DNA of 64,000 nucleotides from Campylobacterota bacterium (GCA_003643835.1 QMKX01000004.1:20229-84228), one strand, 5' to 3'. Positions 1 through 9,392 are shown, counted from the stretch's first letter. Numbers and translations are program-made. The notes: generated by a model from the letters alone, not told the origin.

Positions 1-919
1 CTATTTCATTTGCTGTGTTTAACACCACTGCTAAAGATGGATTATCAAGTATTGTGTCTTTTAAACTAAATATTGGATATCTATTGATATCTATCTCTTT
101 AAACTGCAAAGAACCTAAACCTATCAACGATATAGGCTTGACTATATTTGATTTACAATTCAAACCAAGTGCATACGATATAGGAAGTTTCATAGATGGG
201 TTCGCCATATGTGCTACCAAACTTCCGTCTTTGTATTCTATAAGTGCATGAACTATTGATTTTGGTTCTATTATTGCATCTATATTTTTAGTTGAAAATA
301 GCCAATATGCCTCAACTATCTCCAAAAGTTTATTTGCCATAGTAGCACTATCTATGGTGATTTTATCTCCCATAGACCAATTTGGGTGATTTAATGCTTC
401 TTTTATTGATACTGATTTAAGTTTTTCTAATGGCGTAAAACGAAAACTTCCACCAGATGCCGTGATAGTAAGCTTGTTTATATTTTTGTTTTTATCTAAA
501 ATATACTGCAAGCTAAAATGCTCGCTATCAATTGGTATGATTTTTGATTTATCTATAAATTTACCTGCAGCTACAAGTGATTCTTTGTTTGCCAATGCTA
601 CTATTTTGCCACAAGATATCGCTTTGAGTGTTGGTCGCAGACCCAAAAACCCAACCAAAGCATTGACCACTATTTTTGATTTTGATTCTTCTATGGCATC
701 CAATATAGCTTTTTCACCATATCTTACACGATCGTGGTTGACTTTGTGCACATCTTGCTTGTGCGCTACAACTACTATTTTAGGTTTTGTTGTTGTTATT
801 TGCTTGTTTAGCAGTTCTATATTTTTGCCAGCAACCAACACATCTATATTGAGTTTGTTTTGAACTGCTACTTCTATACAACTTACACCGATAGAACCAG
901 TGCAACCCAAGAGTATCAA
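1..919 (-). CDS. dxr: 1-deoxy-D-xylulose 5-phosphate reductoisomerase (3' end cut by window)
   Basis: Converts 1-deoxy-D-xylulose 5-phosphate to 2-C-methyl-D-erythritol 4-phosphate with NADPH, the committed step of the MEP isoprenoid pathway in the cytoplasm. The frame opens with the Rossmann motif LLGCTGSIG at the N-terminus, followed by ANKESLVAAG, the catalytic-region IPIDSEH and TASGG, and NHPNWSMGDKITID, all hallmarks of Dxr. About 306 residues are visible of a usual 355-390; the C-terminus lies outside the window. The start is TTG at 917-919, sharing bases with the TGA stop of cdsA upstream, so the two genes are probably translationally coupled. Identification is secure; the exact start is inferred because no ATG is available in frame nearby. 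Confidence 0.95.
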   Translation of the reverse strand, partial: MILLGCTGSIGVSCIEVAVQNKLNIDVLVAGKNIELLNKQITTTKPKIVVVAHKQDVHKVNHDRVRYGEKAILDAIEESKSKIVVNALVGFLGLRPTLKAISCGKIVALANKESLVAAGKFIDKSKIIPIDSEHFSLQYILDKNKNINKLTITASGGSFRFTPLEKLKSVSIKEALNHPNWSMGDKITIDSATMANKLLEIVEAYWLFSTKNIDAIIEPKSIVHALIEYKDGSLVAHMANPSMKLPISYALGLNCKSNIVKPISLIGLGSLQFKEIDINRYPIFSLKDTILDNPSLAVVLNTANEI

Positions 920-1665
920 ATAAAAAACCTTATCATCACAACCAATATGATGCCAGCAAACAAGTATCCATCGGCTCTATCGAGCACACCGCCGTGTCCT
1001 GGAAATATATTGCCACTATCTTTTATATTTGCTTCTCTTTTTAAATAACTTTCAAAAAGGTCGCCAAATATAGCCGACACCGCAACAACAAATGATATCA
1101 ACAAACCTGCCAAAAAACTTATATTTGTTATAACAAACAAAGAACCCAATATAGTGGCTACTACCACACCTGCTATCGCACCTTCTATAGTTTTGTTTGG
1201 ACTTGTAGCACAAAATTTAGTTTTGCCAAATTTTTTGCCGAACAAGTATGCTCCTGCATCTACACTTATTACGACAACTACAAGCCATACAAGTGCTTTC
1301 ATACCATATGAGACATAAAGTGAAAATATAAATAAATATGGTGCCAATGGATATGCCAATGGCAATAAATTTTTCAACTTAACACTTTTGTTATAAGATA
1401 CCATTGAAAGCAAGATAATCGCTACAACAAATACTAAATCTTCAGGTTTTTCATAAAACAATGCCACCACCCAAGTTGCGATAGCATATACATAGATATC
1501 ATTTTGTGTAAGTTTTAATATATTTTTTATCTCTTTTATGGATAGTATCATCAAAGCACCAACTACAAGCCAAGTTAAAAACAGATTGTCTAATAAACCA
1601 ACAAATACAAAACCTAAAAACAATAAAGCAGATGTAAAAATTCTTTGTTTAAAATCATAACTCAT
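916..1665 (-). CDS. cdsA: Phosphatidate cytidylyltransferase (CDP-diglyceride synthase)
   Basis: Makes CDP-diacylglycerol from phosphatidate and CTP, the branch point for phosphatidylethanolamine and phosphatidylglycerol synthesis, in the inner membrane. The 249-residue protein is almost entirely hydrophobic helices. Near the C-terminus it carries the family signature LKREANIKDSGNIFPGHGG followed by VLDRADG, where the conserved Lys, Asp, His and Asp-Arg-x-Asp residues are all present. Length matches the family (about 240-280). It sits directly upstream of dxr, overlapping it by 4 nt, a cdsA-dxr pairing widespread in bacteria. An extended -10 box lies about 120 nt upstream. Confidence 0.96.
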   Translation of the reverse strand: MSYDFKQRIFTSALLFLGFVFVGLLDNLFLTWLVVGALMILSIKEIKNILKLTQNDIYVYAIATWVVALFYEKPEDLVFVVAIILLSMVSYNKSVKLKNLLPLAYPLAPYLFIFSLYVSYGMKALVWLVVVVISVDAGAYLFGKKFGKTKFCATSPNKTIEGAIAGVVVATILGSLFVITNISFLAGLLISFVVAVSAIFGDLFESYLKREANIKDSGNIFPGHGGVLDRADGYLFAGIILVVMIRFFI

Positions 1666-1782
1666 AAATTTATACTCTCAAATTTTCAAATATTTTATTA
1701 TTAACTTTTGTTATATAAGAACAAGAACCACAAGAATAGATGAACAAGATATGATTTGTCATATTTTACCCTTTTTAAAAGT

Positions 1783-1791
1783 ATTATATCA
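1783..1791 (-). promoter_or_regulatory. Extended -10 promoter element, probably for cdsA-dxr
   Basis: On the minus strand this reads TGATATAAT, a perfect TATAAT hexamer preceded by the extended TGn motif, in the 160-nt AT-rich gap between the MFS-acyltransferase gene and cdsA. No convincing -35 is visible, which is common for the main sigma factor promoters of Campylobacterota. Transcription would run left into cdsA. The assignment rests on the motif and position only. Confidence 0.45.
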
Positions 1792-1829
1792 TATTAACAT
1801 TATTTTAAGTCATATAAACACAAAGAGTA

Positions 1830-3689
1830 TCAAGAAACAACTCTTGTTGTTTCTTTTGCCATATTTAGCACAACATCTCTTATGTCGGCGGCCTTTGTGT
1901 CTATGTGTAAATAATCGCCAAAATAGATATCTACTTTTGTATTTGATATTTTTCTTCTACTTTTGGGGGCAAGCGAGAAAATATCGCCATAAAGTCCGCT
2001 TATATAAAATGGCACAATTTTTGCATTTGTTGTATCTTTGAGAGCTACTTCATAACCTTTCTTAAATCTTTGTAGTTCTCCTGTTTTAGATATGCTACCT
2101 TCTGGAAACAATGCTACTGTTTTGCCTTCATTTAATGCTTTTGCTACTTGGCTGAGTGCTGTTTTACTTCTATTTTGCGATATTGGTATGGTTCTAAAAA
2201 ATTTTAACACTGGTTTAAAATACCATTTATCATAATACTCTTTATCTATGACATATATTATATTTGCTGGATATGCTACTTGCAACACTGCCCAATCAAG
2301 ATACGATATGTGGTTTCCTAACAAAAGTGTGCCTGTAGTTTTTTGATTGTTTTTAAGTCCGTGTGAAACTACATCATATCTAAGAGCGATAAAAAACTCA
2401 AAAAAATACCTGACAAAAAAACGCGATAGTTTAATCACAAAATACAAACTCATCAACACCGCAACAATAAAAATAAAATCAAACAACACAACACTATTAA
2501 ACTTAAAATACCCAAATAAAGCTGAAATACTCAAAAACACAAGCATAAATATATTTTGTATGAAATTATTTCCAGACAACACTTTGCCTAAATGTTTTGT
2601 TTGGGTATGGTGCTGGATAAGTGAATTTAACGGCACTATCAATAGTCCAGCAAAAAAACCAAACCCAAGAATAGCCATAGATAACCAAAATATATTTTCA
2701 AGCATAGGAATTAGGTATAAACAAACAGCTATGCCTATAGCACCCACCGGTATTATACCTTTTTGTATAAAATATCTACTTATTTTTGACACATAAATAG
2801 AACCAACTACGATGCCGACGCCACTGATTGCCAATAAACCTTGAGCTACTATTGTGTTTGTAATATATAGGTTTGTTTTGATATATTCACCAAATATGGA
2901 GACAACGATTTGAGATATAGCCCAAAATACTCCAAGTGCCACTATACTTATCCATACTATTTGGTTGCTAAATATAAACTTAAAATTTTCTTTGAAATAT
3001 GATAAAGTTATATATCGTTTAATATCAAATTTTAAGCTATCTATTTGTATTTTATCGTTAGTTTGTTTGATAAGCCTCAAAGCGAATAAATACTCTATCA
3101 CGCTAGCAAGCACAAGCAAATATCCTAACGGTGCTATGGCTTGTAATATATCTGCTGTATTTGTGTATTTATTTTGAACGATAATCTCAAACAACACAGA
3201 ATAAAGCACAGAACCTACAAGTATAGATACTATAGTAACAGTTTGGACCAAACCATTGCCCACTGATATATTTTTATCTCCTCCTAACTGTTTGATTAGT
3301 CCATATTTTGCAGGCGAATATATGGCACTTTGGGCAGCGAGAACAAATGTAAGACAAAATGACAGCCAAAACAAACCCATATAATAACTAATGAGTATAA
3401 ATATAGTGATAAACACAGCAAATGCAGAAGCATATTTTATAACCATAGTTTTTCTATATTTATCGCTTAAAAAACCTGCTGGCGAAAATAAAAATATAAA
3501 TGGCATAAGTATCAAGGCATTGACTATAGAGGTCAAAACAATTAGCTGCGAAGATTCATAAACTTTAAATATAGTATTTTGTAATATAATTTTATGGCCT
3601 AAATCCGTCATAGCATTTAGACATATTATGATTGTATATGAAAAAAAACCAGATATTTTAAAAAGTTTTAGCATCAGTAAATTTACCAT
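1830..3689 (-). CDS. LplT-like MFS transporter fused to PlsC-type acyltransferase
   Basis: A two-part inner-membrane protein of 619 residues. Residues 1 to about 405 form a 12-helix major-facilitator domain resembling the lysophospholipid flippase LplT. Residues from about 430 onward are a glycerolipid acyltransferase with the HX4D motif in NHISYLD (catalytic His near residue 460) and FPEGSISKTG near residue 527. It probably flips lysophospholipid inward and reacylates it, as in Aas/LplT-type phospholipid repair. The AMP-dependent acyl-ACP synthetase domain that usually follows in the larger three-part fusions is absent, so the acyl donor must be charged elsewhere. The start at 3689 is an ATG; Met6 is an alternative. 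Domain calls are firm, the physiological role is inferred. Confidence 0.85.
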   Translation of the reverse strand: MVNLLMLKLFKISGFFSYTIIICLNAMTDLGHKIILQNTIFKVYESSQLIVLTSIVNALILMPFIFLFSPAGFLSDKYRKTMVIKYASAFAVFITIFILISYYMGLFWLSFCLTFVLAAQSAIYSPAKYGLIKQLGGDKNISVGNGLVQTVTIVSILVGSVLYSVLFEIIVQNKYTNTADILQAIAPLGYLLVLASVIEYLFALRLIKQTNDKIQIDSLKFDIKRYITLSYFKENFKFIFSNQIVWISIVALGVFWAISQIVVSIFGEYIKTNLYITNTIVAQGLLAISGVGIVVGSIYVSKISRYFIQKGIIPVGAIGIAVCLYLIPMLENIFWLSMAILGFGFFAGLLIVPLNSLIQHHTQTKHLGKVLSGNNFIQNIFMLVFLSISALFGYFKFNSVVLFDFIFIVAVLMSLYFVIKLSRFFVRYFFEFFIALRYDVVSHGLKNNQKTTGTLLLGNHISYLDWAVLQVAYPANIIYVIDKEYYDKWYFKPVLKFFRTIPISQNRSKTALSQVAKALNEGKTVALFPEGSISKTGELQRFKKGYEVALKDTTNAKIVPFYISGLYGDIFSLAPKSRRKISNTKVDIYFGDYLHIDTKAADIRDVVLNMAKETTRVVS

Positions 3690-3727
3690 ATTTTTCTTAA
3701 AGTTTATAAGATTTAAGTTTCTTTAGA

Positions 3728-3733
3728 TAAAAT
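3728..3733 (+). promoter_or_regulatory. -10 element of rpsO promoter
   Basis: TAAAAT inside TTTAGATAAAATA, about 85 nt upstream of the rpsO start. The same TTAGATAAAAT string occurs upstream of atpB (57771-57782) and, on the minus strand, upstream of rpsA (15261-15270), which supports a shared housekeeping promoter consensus in this genome. No -35 is evident. Confidence 0.45.
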
Positions 3734-3818
3734 ATACTACATTTTGTGTAATGCAGATACTTATGTGTTTGATACCAATAAAACACACTATGAAAAAATA
3801 CCTATCAAGGAGGTCAAT

Positions 3819-4091
3819 ATGGCTTTAGATTTGGACATAAAACAAAACATAGTCTCGCAGTTCCAAAGAGACGAAAATGACACAGGCTCGCCAGAGGTGC
3901 AAATAGCAATACTAAGCGAACAAATCAAGGTGCTGACAGAACATCTCAAGACAAATCACAAGGACCACTCTAGCAGACTGGGACTTTTGAAAATGGTCGG
4001 CAAGAGAAAACGACTCTTAAAATACCTCAGGGCAAAAAACTACGAGAAATTTACTTCTATAGTTTCGCAACTAGGTATAAGAGCAAAATAA
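3819..4091 (+). CDS. rpsO: 30S ribosomal protein S15
   Basis: Primary 16S rRNA-binding protein of the small subunit platform. The 90-residue product contains [10 protein letters not shown] and the HSSRLGLL-x(3)[10 protein letters not shown] block typical of S15, at exactly the family length. The frame extends upstream to 3744, but the start is fixed at the ATG at 3819 by a perfect AAGGAGG Shine-Dalgarno five bases upstream (3807-3813) and by the family N-terminus. The roughly 85-nt leader could hold the autoregulatory S15-binding structure known in other bacteria; I did not identify a specific fold. Confidence 0.97.
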   Translation: MALDLDIKQNIVSQFQRDENDTGSPEVQIAILSEQIKVLTEHLKTNHKDHSSRLGLLKMVGKRKRLLKYLRAKNYEKFTSIVSQLGIRAK

Positions 4092-4097
4092 GTAGAT

Positions 4098-4385
4098 ATG
4101 ACAATAGACGACAAAACTATTGACAAGCTAGCTCGTCTTTCGTCTTTATATATAGACGACAAAGACAAAAAAGCACTAGCAGTAGAGATAGAAGAGATAG
4201 TCCAGTTTGTCAACAATCTTGACGATATAGATGTATCTCATGTCCGCTCTACATTTACTACGATAAAAGGCGGGCTCACTCTTCGTAGAGATGAAGTAGT
4301 ATCAAACCCTGATTTTGGAGCGAAGCTTCTAGCAAATGCACCAAAATCAGATGATGGCTACTTCATAGTGCCAAATATACTTTAG
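4098..4385 (+). CDS. gatC: Asp/Glu-tRNA amidotransferase subunit C
   Basis: Small stabilising subunit of the GatCAB amidotransferase, which converts Glu-tRNA(Gln) and/or Asp-tRNA(Asn) to the amidated forms. The 95-residue sequence has the typical N-terminal D-x(3)-I-x-KLARLS helix, EIEEIVQFVNNLDDIDV and the C-terminal FIVPNIL tail. It follows rpsO by 6 nt and is probably co-transcribed. gatA and gatB are not in the window. It ends 20 nt from the convergent RND gene, with no clear terminator hairpin in that gap. Confidence 0.94.
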   Translation: MTIDDKTIDKLARLSSLYIDDKDKKALAVEIEEIVQFVNNLDDIDVSHVRSTFTTIKGGLTLRRDEVVSNPDFGAKLLANAPKSDDGYFIVPNIL

Positions 4386-4405
4386 CAACTTCTAAAAATC
4401 TCTAT

Positions 4406-7400
4406 TTACTCCACTTTTCCTACTTCATAAAATTTTCTAAAAAACCTATCTATAGGATTTATCATCTTATATATAGCCGGCACTACCAACAAAGTCAATA
4501 CCATAGAGCTGATAAGCCCACCTATGATAGATATAGACATAGGAGCTTTTGTCTCGCTGCCCAGCCCAGAGCCCAGAGCCAGTGGCAACATAGCAAATAT
4601 CATGGCAACAGTAGTCATGAGTATGGGTCTTAATCTTTTTTCGCCAGCTTCTAGCAAAGCATCGTCCGTGTTTTTGCCATTTTCTATAGCATCGTTTGCA
4701 AAATCCACGAGTAGGACTGCATTTTTGCCGACCATACCCATAAGCAGCATAAACCCTATCATCACAAACAAACTAAACTGCAATCCGATTAGATACAAAG
4801 CTAGCAAAACACCTATGATACTAAGCGGAAGTGCAATCATGATGATGATAGGTTGTATCAAAGATTCGTATAAAACCGCTAGTATGATAAACATCAGTAC
4901 CACAGACAATCCAAGAGCCACAGCAAATGCATCTGCTGTCTTGCCCATCTCCTCTGCAAACCCGGTAAAACGATAAGAGACACCATCTGGCATCAGATTG
5001 TCTATCTCATCTTTTGTATATGCCAAAGCTCCGCCCAAGTCCAGACCAAACAGATCGGCATATATCGTGACTTGTCTTTGTCTATCAAAATGATATATAG
5101 TAGCAAGTGATTTTGACTGTTTAAACTCCACTAAACCATCGAGATATACTAGCTGACCGTTTTTTGCTCGAAGTTGTATCTTTCGTATATCTTCTATACG
5201 AGATCTTTGGTCGTCGTCTAGTCGTAGTGTGATATTGTATTGTTTGCCTTTCTCTTCAAAATAGCTTATCTCAAGATCGCTTGAAAATGCGATATTTATA
5301 GCCTGTGCTATTTGTGAAGCGGTTATGCCCAATCTGTTTGCACTTTCTCTTGCTATGACTATATCAATCTGTGGTTTGCCATCGTCTAAGTTGGTGTCTA
5401 TATCCATAAAGCCCGGCTTTTTTGATAGATATGAGGTCAAGTTATTTGTAGCTATCTGTAGCTGTTCAAACGAATCTGACTTCAGCACCACTTGATACGG
5501 CACAGAGACACCGGCACCTTTTATGGTTGGTATAGCTGCGACAGTTATAAACAGCTTGTTTTTGTATTTTGCTAACTCTCCTCGTAGATTTTGGATGATT
5601 TGCTCTTGGGTTATCTCTCTTTGAGCTCTGTCTAGTAGCTTTACATATATGAGGGATTTGTGTTTTTCTTGTGATGTCGTGTAGCCTACTGTCATGGTAG
5701 TATAATCCACATTTGGATTTTGTCGGACAAACTTCTCTACTGCTTTTGACTCTTTGATCATCTGTTGTAGTGATATACCTGCATCTGCTTTGAGCTTGAT
5801 CTCAAACTCTGCTTTGTCTTCTTTGGGTATGAAGTCCATACCTATCATAGGAAACAGACTTAAAGACCCTATAAATATAGCCACCACCAACACTAGAGTC
5901 AATATCTTAAATCTCAGGACAAGTTTCAATATCTTGACATAAGCTTTCTCAAGTGCTACAAAAAATGGTTCTGTTTTGTCATAAAAGCGACTATGCCCTT
6001 TGTGTAAAATTCTAGCACTAAAAGAGGGTATAAATGTCAATGCTATAGTATATGAGATGATCACAGCAAAGCCCACAGTCATGGCAAACGACTCAAAAAA
6101 TTTGCCGACTATTCCACCCATAAAAGAGACAGGCACAAACACAGCTAACAGCATAGCAGATATGGCAAGTATGGCAAATGCCATCTCCTTTGTGCCTTCA
6201 TATGCTGCTTGAAACTTAGTCGCACCGGCCTCTAGCTTTTTGTAGATATTTTCTATGACGACTATAGCATCGTCTATGATGATACCTATAGCTAGTGTAA
6301 GTCCTATGAGTGTCATCTTGTTAAGGTCATATCCCATATAGTCCATCAAGGCAAATGTGCCAGCGATAGAGGAGGGTATAGACAAAGCAGATACAAATGT
6401 GATAGTCCAGTTTCTCAAAAACATAAACACTATGAATATAGCCAGAAATGCCCCATACACCAAGTCAAACTTCACATCGTCTAAAGAATGCACGATATGT
6501 GGAGCTGTGTCGTTTAGCACTTGAACTCCATAGTCATCGCCAGCCATAGCTTTGAGAGACGGCACTACTGCTTTGACATTTTGAACTATATCTATAGTAT
6601 TTGTGCCAGATATCTTTTGAACTTCTAACATGACACCCTGTGCTCCATCATAGGAGGCATAACTTTTTGCATCGCTTAGACTATCTAGGACTGTGGCTAT
6701 ATCTTTTAGCTTGGTGCTGTTTTTTATCTTGATATCTTTTAGCTCCTCTAAGTTGAGGACATCGCTTTGGACTTTGATGGTAAATTCGTTGTTTTTAGTG
6801 ATAAGCTTACCGCTACCTAGCTTTTGGTTTTCTGCTTTTATGATAGCATTTAGCTCTGCGATAGTTATATCAAATTTGTTTAACAGTCTTATATCTGGAT
6901 ATATCTTTATCTCTCTATCTTTGTAGCCTATGATGTTGATAGCACCGACTCCGTTTATTTTTTGGAGTTTTGGCTTGATCTTTTCATCGGCAAACATCAT
7001 AAGCTCTTTCATATTTTCTTTTTTTGCAGTCAAAAACAGATTGATGACCGATGCTCCACCAATATCAAGTTTGCTAACCAGCGGTGTCTTGGCATTTGAT
7101 GGCAAAATCACAGCCGACACTTTGTCTCGCACATCGTTTGTGGCTTCATCTATGTTTCGGCTTAGAAAAAATTGTACCATGACTACACTGATACCATCAC
7201 TAGAAGTGGAGGTAATACTATCTATACCGCCTATTTTTGATATCGCTTCTTCTATCTTGTCTGTCACTTGTGATTCTACTGTGCTTGATTGAGCTGCTGG
7301 ATATACTGTCTTTATAGTCACCATAGGTAAGTCAATATTTGGAAAAAGTGCCGATGGCATACTTTTGAAACTCATAAGCCCAAATATCACCAATGTAAGT

Positions 7401-7447
7401 GCATACATCAAGGTCATGATCGGTCTGTTTATCGCTAGTTTATACAT
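4406..7447 (-). CDS. RND-family efflux transporter (AcrB/MdtB-like)
   Basis: Proton-driven inner-membrane efflux pump subunit of 1013 residues. The two-fold RND layout is visible: an N-terminal helix (YKLAINRPIMTLMYAL), the porter region with YPAAQSSTVE, then helix blocks including GIIIDDAIVVIENI with the paired Asp residues of the proton relay, and a second half with GMVGKNAVLLVDFAND. Start: the frame extends to a TTG at 7462, but the ATG at 7447 has GAGGAG seven bases upstream and matches the family N-terminus. It overlaps the patatin gene by 8 nt. The periplasmic adaptor is encoded upstream (8666-9382); no TolC-type outer-membrane partner is in the window. Substrate unknown. Confidence 0.93.
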   Translation of the reverse strand: MYKLAINRPIMTLMYALTLVIFGLMSFKSMPSALFPNIDLPMVTIKTVYPAAQSSTVESQVTDKIEEAISKIGGIDSITSTSSDGISVVMVQFFLSRNIDEATNDVRDKVSAVILPSNAKTPLVSKLDIGGASVINLFLTAKKENMKELMMFADEKIKPKLQKINGVGAINIIGYKDREIKIYPDIRLLNKFDITIAELNAIIKAENQKLGSGKLITKNNEFTIKVQSDVLNLEELKDIKIKNSTKLKDIATVLDSLSDAKSYASYDGAQGVMLEVQKISGTNTIDIVQNVKAVVPSLKAMAGDDYGVQVLNDTAPHIVHSLDDVKFDLVYGAFLAIFIVFMFLRNWTITFVSALSIPSSIAGTFALMDYMGYDLNKMTLIGLTLAIGIIIDDAIVVIENIYKKLEAGATKFQAAYEGTKEMAFAILAISAMLLAVFVPVSFMGGIVGKFFESFAMTVGFAVIISYTIALTFIPSFSARILHKGHSRFYDKTEPFFVALEKAYVKILKLVLRFKILTLVLVVAIFIGSLSLFPMIGMDFIPKEDKAEFEIKLKADAGISLQQMIKESKAVEKFVRQNPNVDYTTMTVGYTTSQEKHKSLIYVKLLDRAQREITQEQIIQNLRGELAKYKNKLFITVAAIPTIKGAGVSVPYQVVLKSDSFEQLQIATNNLTSYLSKKPGFMDIDTNLDDGKPQIDIVIARESANRLGITASQIAQAINIAFSSDLEISYFEEKGKQYNITLRLDDDQRSRIEDIRKIQLRAKNGQLVYLDGLVEFKQSKSLATIYHFDRQRQVTIYADLFGLDLGGALAYTKDEIDNLMPDGVSYRFTGFAEEMGKTADAFAVALGLSVVLMFIILAVLYESLIQPIIIMIALPLSIIGVLLALYLIGLQFSLFVMIGFMLLMGMVGKNAVLLVDFANDAIENGKNTDDALLEAGEKRLRPILMTTVAMIFAMLPLALGSGLGSETKAPMSISIIGGLISSMVLTLLVVPAIYKMINPIDRFFRKFYEVGKVE

Positions 7448-8330
7448 CTTTCGTCTCCTCAATCATCTCTCTTGTTATTATTCTTCCAAGTTCGATTAGC
7501 TCATATGCTCTGTTAAACTCATAAAATCCACAAGCATTATTTGGAATACCTATGACTATATCTGGCATATATCCTGCCATTTTTGATTCTAATATAGCAT
7601 TTTGCATGATATCTATAGTTCTACCCATGATACCAAACATACCCATATCTTCGTAGCTGGTTTTTTGCTCTTTTGTTATTAACTGTCCTGCTTTTTGAGA
7701 AATCTCAAAAAATATTTTTTTCATATTTGTTTGCTGTTTTTTCTCCTTTTGTTTCATATCTATTTTGTATTTTTTTGTGTTCATAGCATTTAGACTTACT
7801 GCGATTGTCAAATCAGTAGAGTCTGATATAGTAGGTGCGATAGGTAGTGGATTTAGAACTCCGCCATCTATCAAGTATCGTCCATCTATCTCTTTGGGTG
7901 TTAGTATGCTAGGTATAGCTACAGAAGCTCTCACAGCATCCAATAGCTTTCCTTTTTGCATCCATACCTCTTTTTGTTTCATGATATCTGTAGCTACAGC
8001 AGTAAAAGATATAGGCAAATCTTCGATCATAATATCACCTATCATATCTTTTATGATGTCAAATACTTTATCTCCTCGTATGATGCCTTTACCAGTCAAT
8101 GAAAAATCAACCAGCTTTACCACATCAAACATATCAAGAGTGAGAACCCATCTCTTAAGCTCCTCTAGTTTGCCACAAGCATACAAAGCCCCTATCAATG
8201 CTCCCATAGATGAACCACAAATAGAACCTATCTCGTATCCTTGTTTTTGAAGCTCCTCTATAGCTCCAATATGAGCATATCCTCTAGCACCGCCACTACC
8301 CAAAACCAATGATATTGTTTGTTTGTGCAT
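7440..8330 (-). CDS. Patatin-like phospholipase (RssA family)
   Basis: A predicted serine acyl hydrolase of 296 residues. It shows the glycine-rich oxyanion motif GSGGARGYAHIG from residue 11, the nucleophile elbow GSSMG (Ser41) and the DGG motif with the dyad aspartate at residue 155 (LIDGGVLNPLP). No signal peptide is visible, so it is probably cytoplasmic and membrane-associated. It lies between an SMR protein and an RND pump, with an 8-nt overlap to the pump and a 15-nt gap from the SMR gene. Co-transcription with efflux components is unusual and could mean phospholipid remodelling tied to envelope stress; that link is inference. Confidence 0.9.
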   Translation of the reverse strand: MHKQTISLVLGSGGARGYAHIGAIEELQKQGYEIGSICGSSMGALIGALYACGKLEELKRWVLTLDMFDVVKLVDFSLTGKGIIRGDKVFDIIKDMIGDIMIEDLPISFTAVATDIMKQKEVWMQKGKLLDAVRASVAIPSILTPKEIDGRYLIDGGVLNPLPIAPTISDSTDLTIAVSLNAMNTKKYKIDMKQKEKKQQTNMKKIFFEISQKAGQLITKEQKTSYEDMGMFGIMGRTIDIMQNAILESKMAGYMPDIVIGIPNNACGFYEFNRAYELIELGRIITREMIEETKDV

Positions 8331-8345
8331 TTTTATCCTTGTAAA

Positions 8346-8666
8346 TTATACTGTCGTCTGTAGTTTCAGCAAAACTACACCAAAGATGATAAACAACACT
8401 CCAGATATTTTCATAACATTCATATTTTCACCAAATATCAGCCAACCCAACAACACTACCAAAGCAGTGCCGACTGCCGCCCATATCGCATATGCTGTGC
8501 CTATATCTAGCTTTTGAATCGCAAAATATATTAGCACAAATGACAATGCATAGCACACCACTATCACCACACTCCAAAAGTATGTATGCCCTATGGAGGC
8601 TTGTTTGATAGACAAAGTGCCAGCGACTTCGAAAAGTATGGCAAATATCAAATATATCCAGTGCAT
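8346..8666 (-). CDS. Small multidrug resistance (SMR) family protein
   Basis: A 106-residue, four-helix inner-membrane protein of the EmrE/SugE/Gdx family. The essential membrane-embedded glutamate is present in helix 1 (LFEVAGT, Glu13), together with AYAIWAAVGTALVVLLGW in helix 3. SMR proteins exchange protons for cationic compounds or guanidinium; EmrE-type and Gdx-type cannot be separated here with confidence. The ATG overlaps the stop of the upstream adaptor gene by one base (TAATG), so translation is coupled. Confidence 0.92.
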   Translation of the reverse strand: MHWIYLIFAILFEVAGTLSIKQASIGHTYFWSVVIVVCYALSFVLIYFAIQKLDIGTAYAIWAAVGTALVVLLGWLIFGENMNVMKISGVLFIIFGVVLLKLQTTV

Positions 8667-9382
8667 TATTTGCCTACTTTTTGGATATAACCATCGCCAA
8701 ACAGTCCTGTCACAAAATCTTTTGTCGCGACTTCCGCCCTCATCTTTCTGTTGCTACTAGAAGCAGATGGATATATTTTTGATATTTTGCCTTCGTGTGT
8801 CGTGCCATCTCCATCTACTTTATATTTGAAAATTTGACCCACTTTGACTATTTTCCAATACCTTTGGTCAAACTCCAACACAAGTTTCCTAGCAGTTTTG
8901 CTCTGTATTTTAAAGGCTGTTTTGACCATCTGTCCGCTTACAACATCGCCTACCTCTACAAGTTTGTCGTATATTACACCATCAAACGGTGCTTTTAGCA
9001 CGGTTTTGTCCAGTAGCGACCGCTGGTATCTTAGCTGTGCTTTGGCTGTCTCATATTTGAGTGCATATTTGTCAAACTCAAATTTTGATACGATATTTTT
9101 CACCTTTTTTTGTCTATCATAATCAATCTTTGCATATTTCAAAGCAGTTCTCGCCACTTGCAAAGCACTTTTGAGGTCTTCGTCTTTTAACACGGCTAAC
9201 TTTTCACCCTTTTTTACTTCCGCGGTAGTATCTACATATATATTCTCTATAGTCCCACTACTACTAAAAGCCAGGCTAGCATCTTGTTTTGCTTGCACGG
9301 TAAATGTCGCATATATCTGCGCAGCTTCTAAACTACTAGCAAGTATCAATATACCTACAAATCCTATTATCCATCTTTTCAT
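8666..9382 (-). CDS. Periplasmic adaptor (membrane fusion protein, HlyD/AcrA family)
   Basis: A 238-residue secreted adaptor that would link the RND pump to an outer-membrane channel. An N-terminal signal sequence (RWIIGFVGILILASSLEAAQ) is followed by a biotinyl-lipoyl half motif (SSSGTIENIYVDTTAEVKKG), a short alpha-helical hairpin, the second half motif (LKAPFDGVIYDKLVEVGDVV) and a beta-barrel domain. It is shorter than typical AcrA (about 350-400) because the hairpin and membrane-proximal domain are reduced. It heads the gene set adaptor-SMR-patatin-RND, 10 nt after ubiA. Confidence 0.88.
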   Translation of the reverse strand: MKRWIIGFVGILILASSLEAAQIYATFTVQAKQDASLAFSSSGTIENIYVDTTAEVKKGEKLAVLKDEDLKSALQVARTALKYAKIDYDRQKKVKNIVSKFEFDKYALKYETAKAQLRYQRSLLDKTVLKAPFDGVIYDKLVEVGDVVSGQMVKTAFKIQSKTARKLVLEFDQRYWKIVKVGQIFKYKVDGDGTTHEGKISKIYPSASSSNRKMRAEVATKDFVTGLFGDGYIQKVGK

Positions 9383-9392
9383 CTTATTCCTT

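Noticed and set aside
1751..2041. 96-residue plus-strand open frame
   Set aside because: It runs antisense to the acyltransferase end and the intergenic gap, with no ribosome-binding site or recognisable domain.
7448..7462. TTG at 7462 as the RND pump start
   Set aside because: The ATG at 7447 has a strong Shine-Dalgarno at the right distance and matches the family N-terminus.
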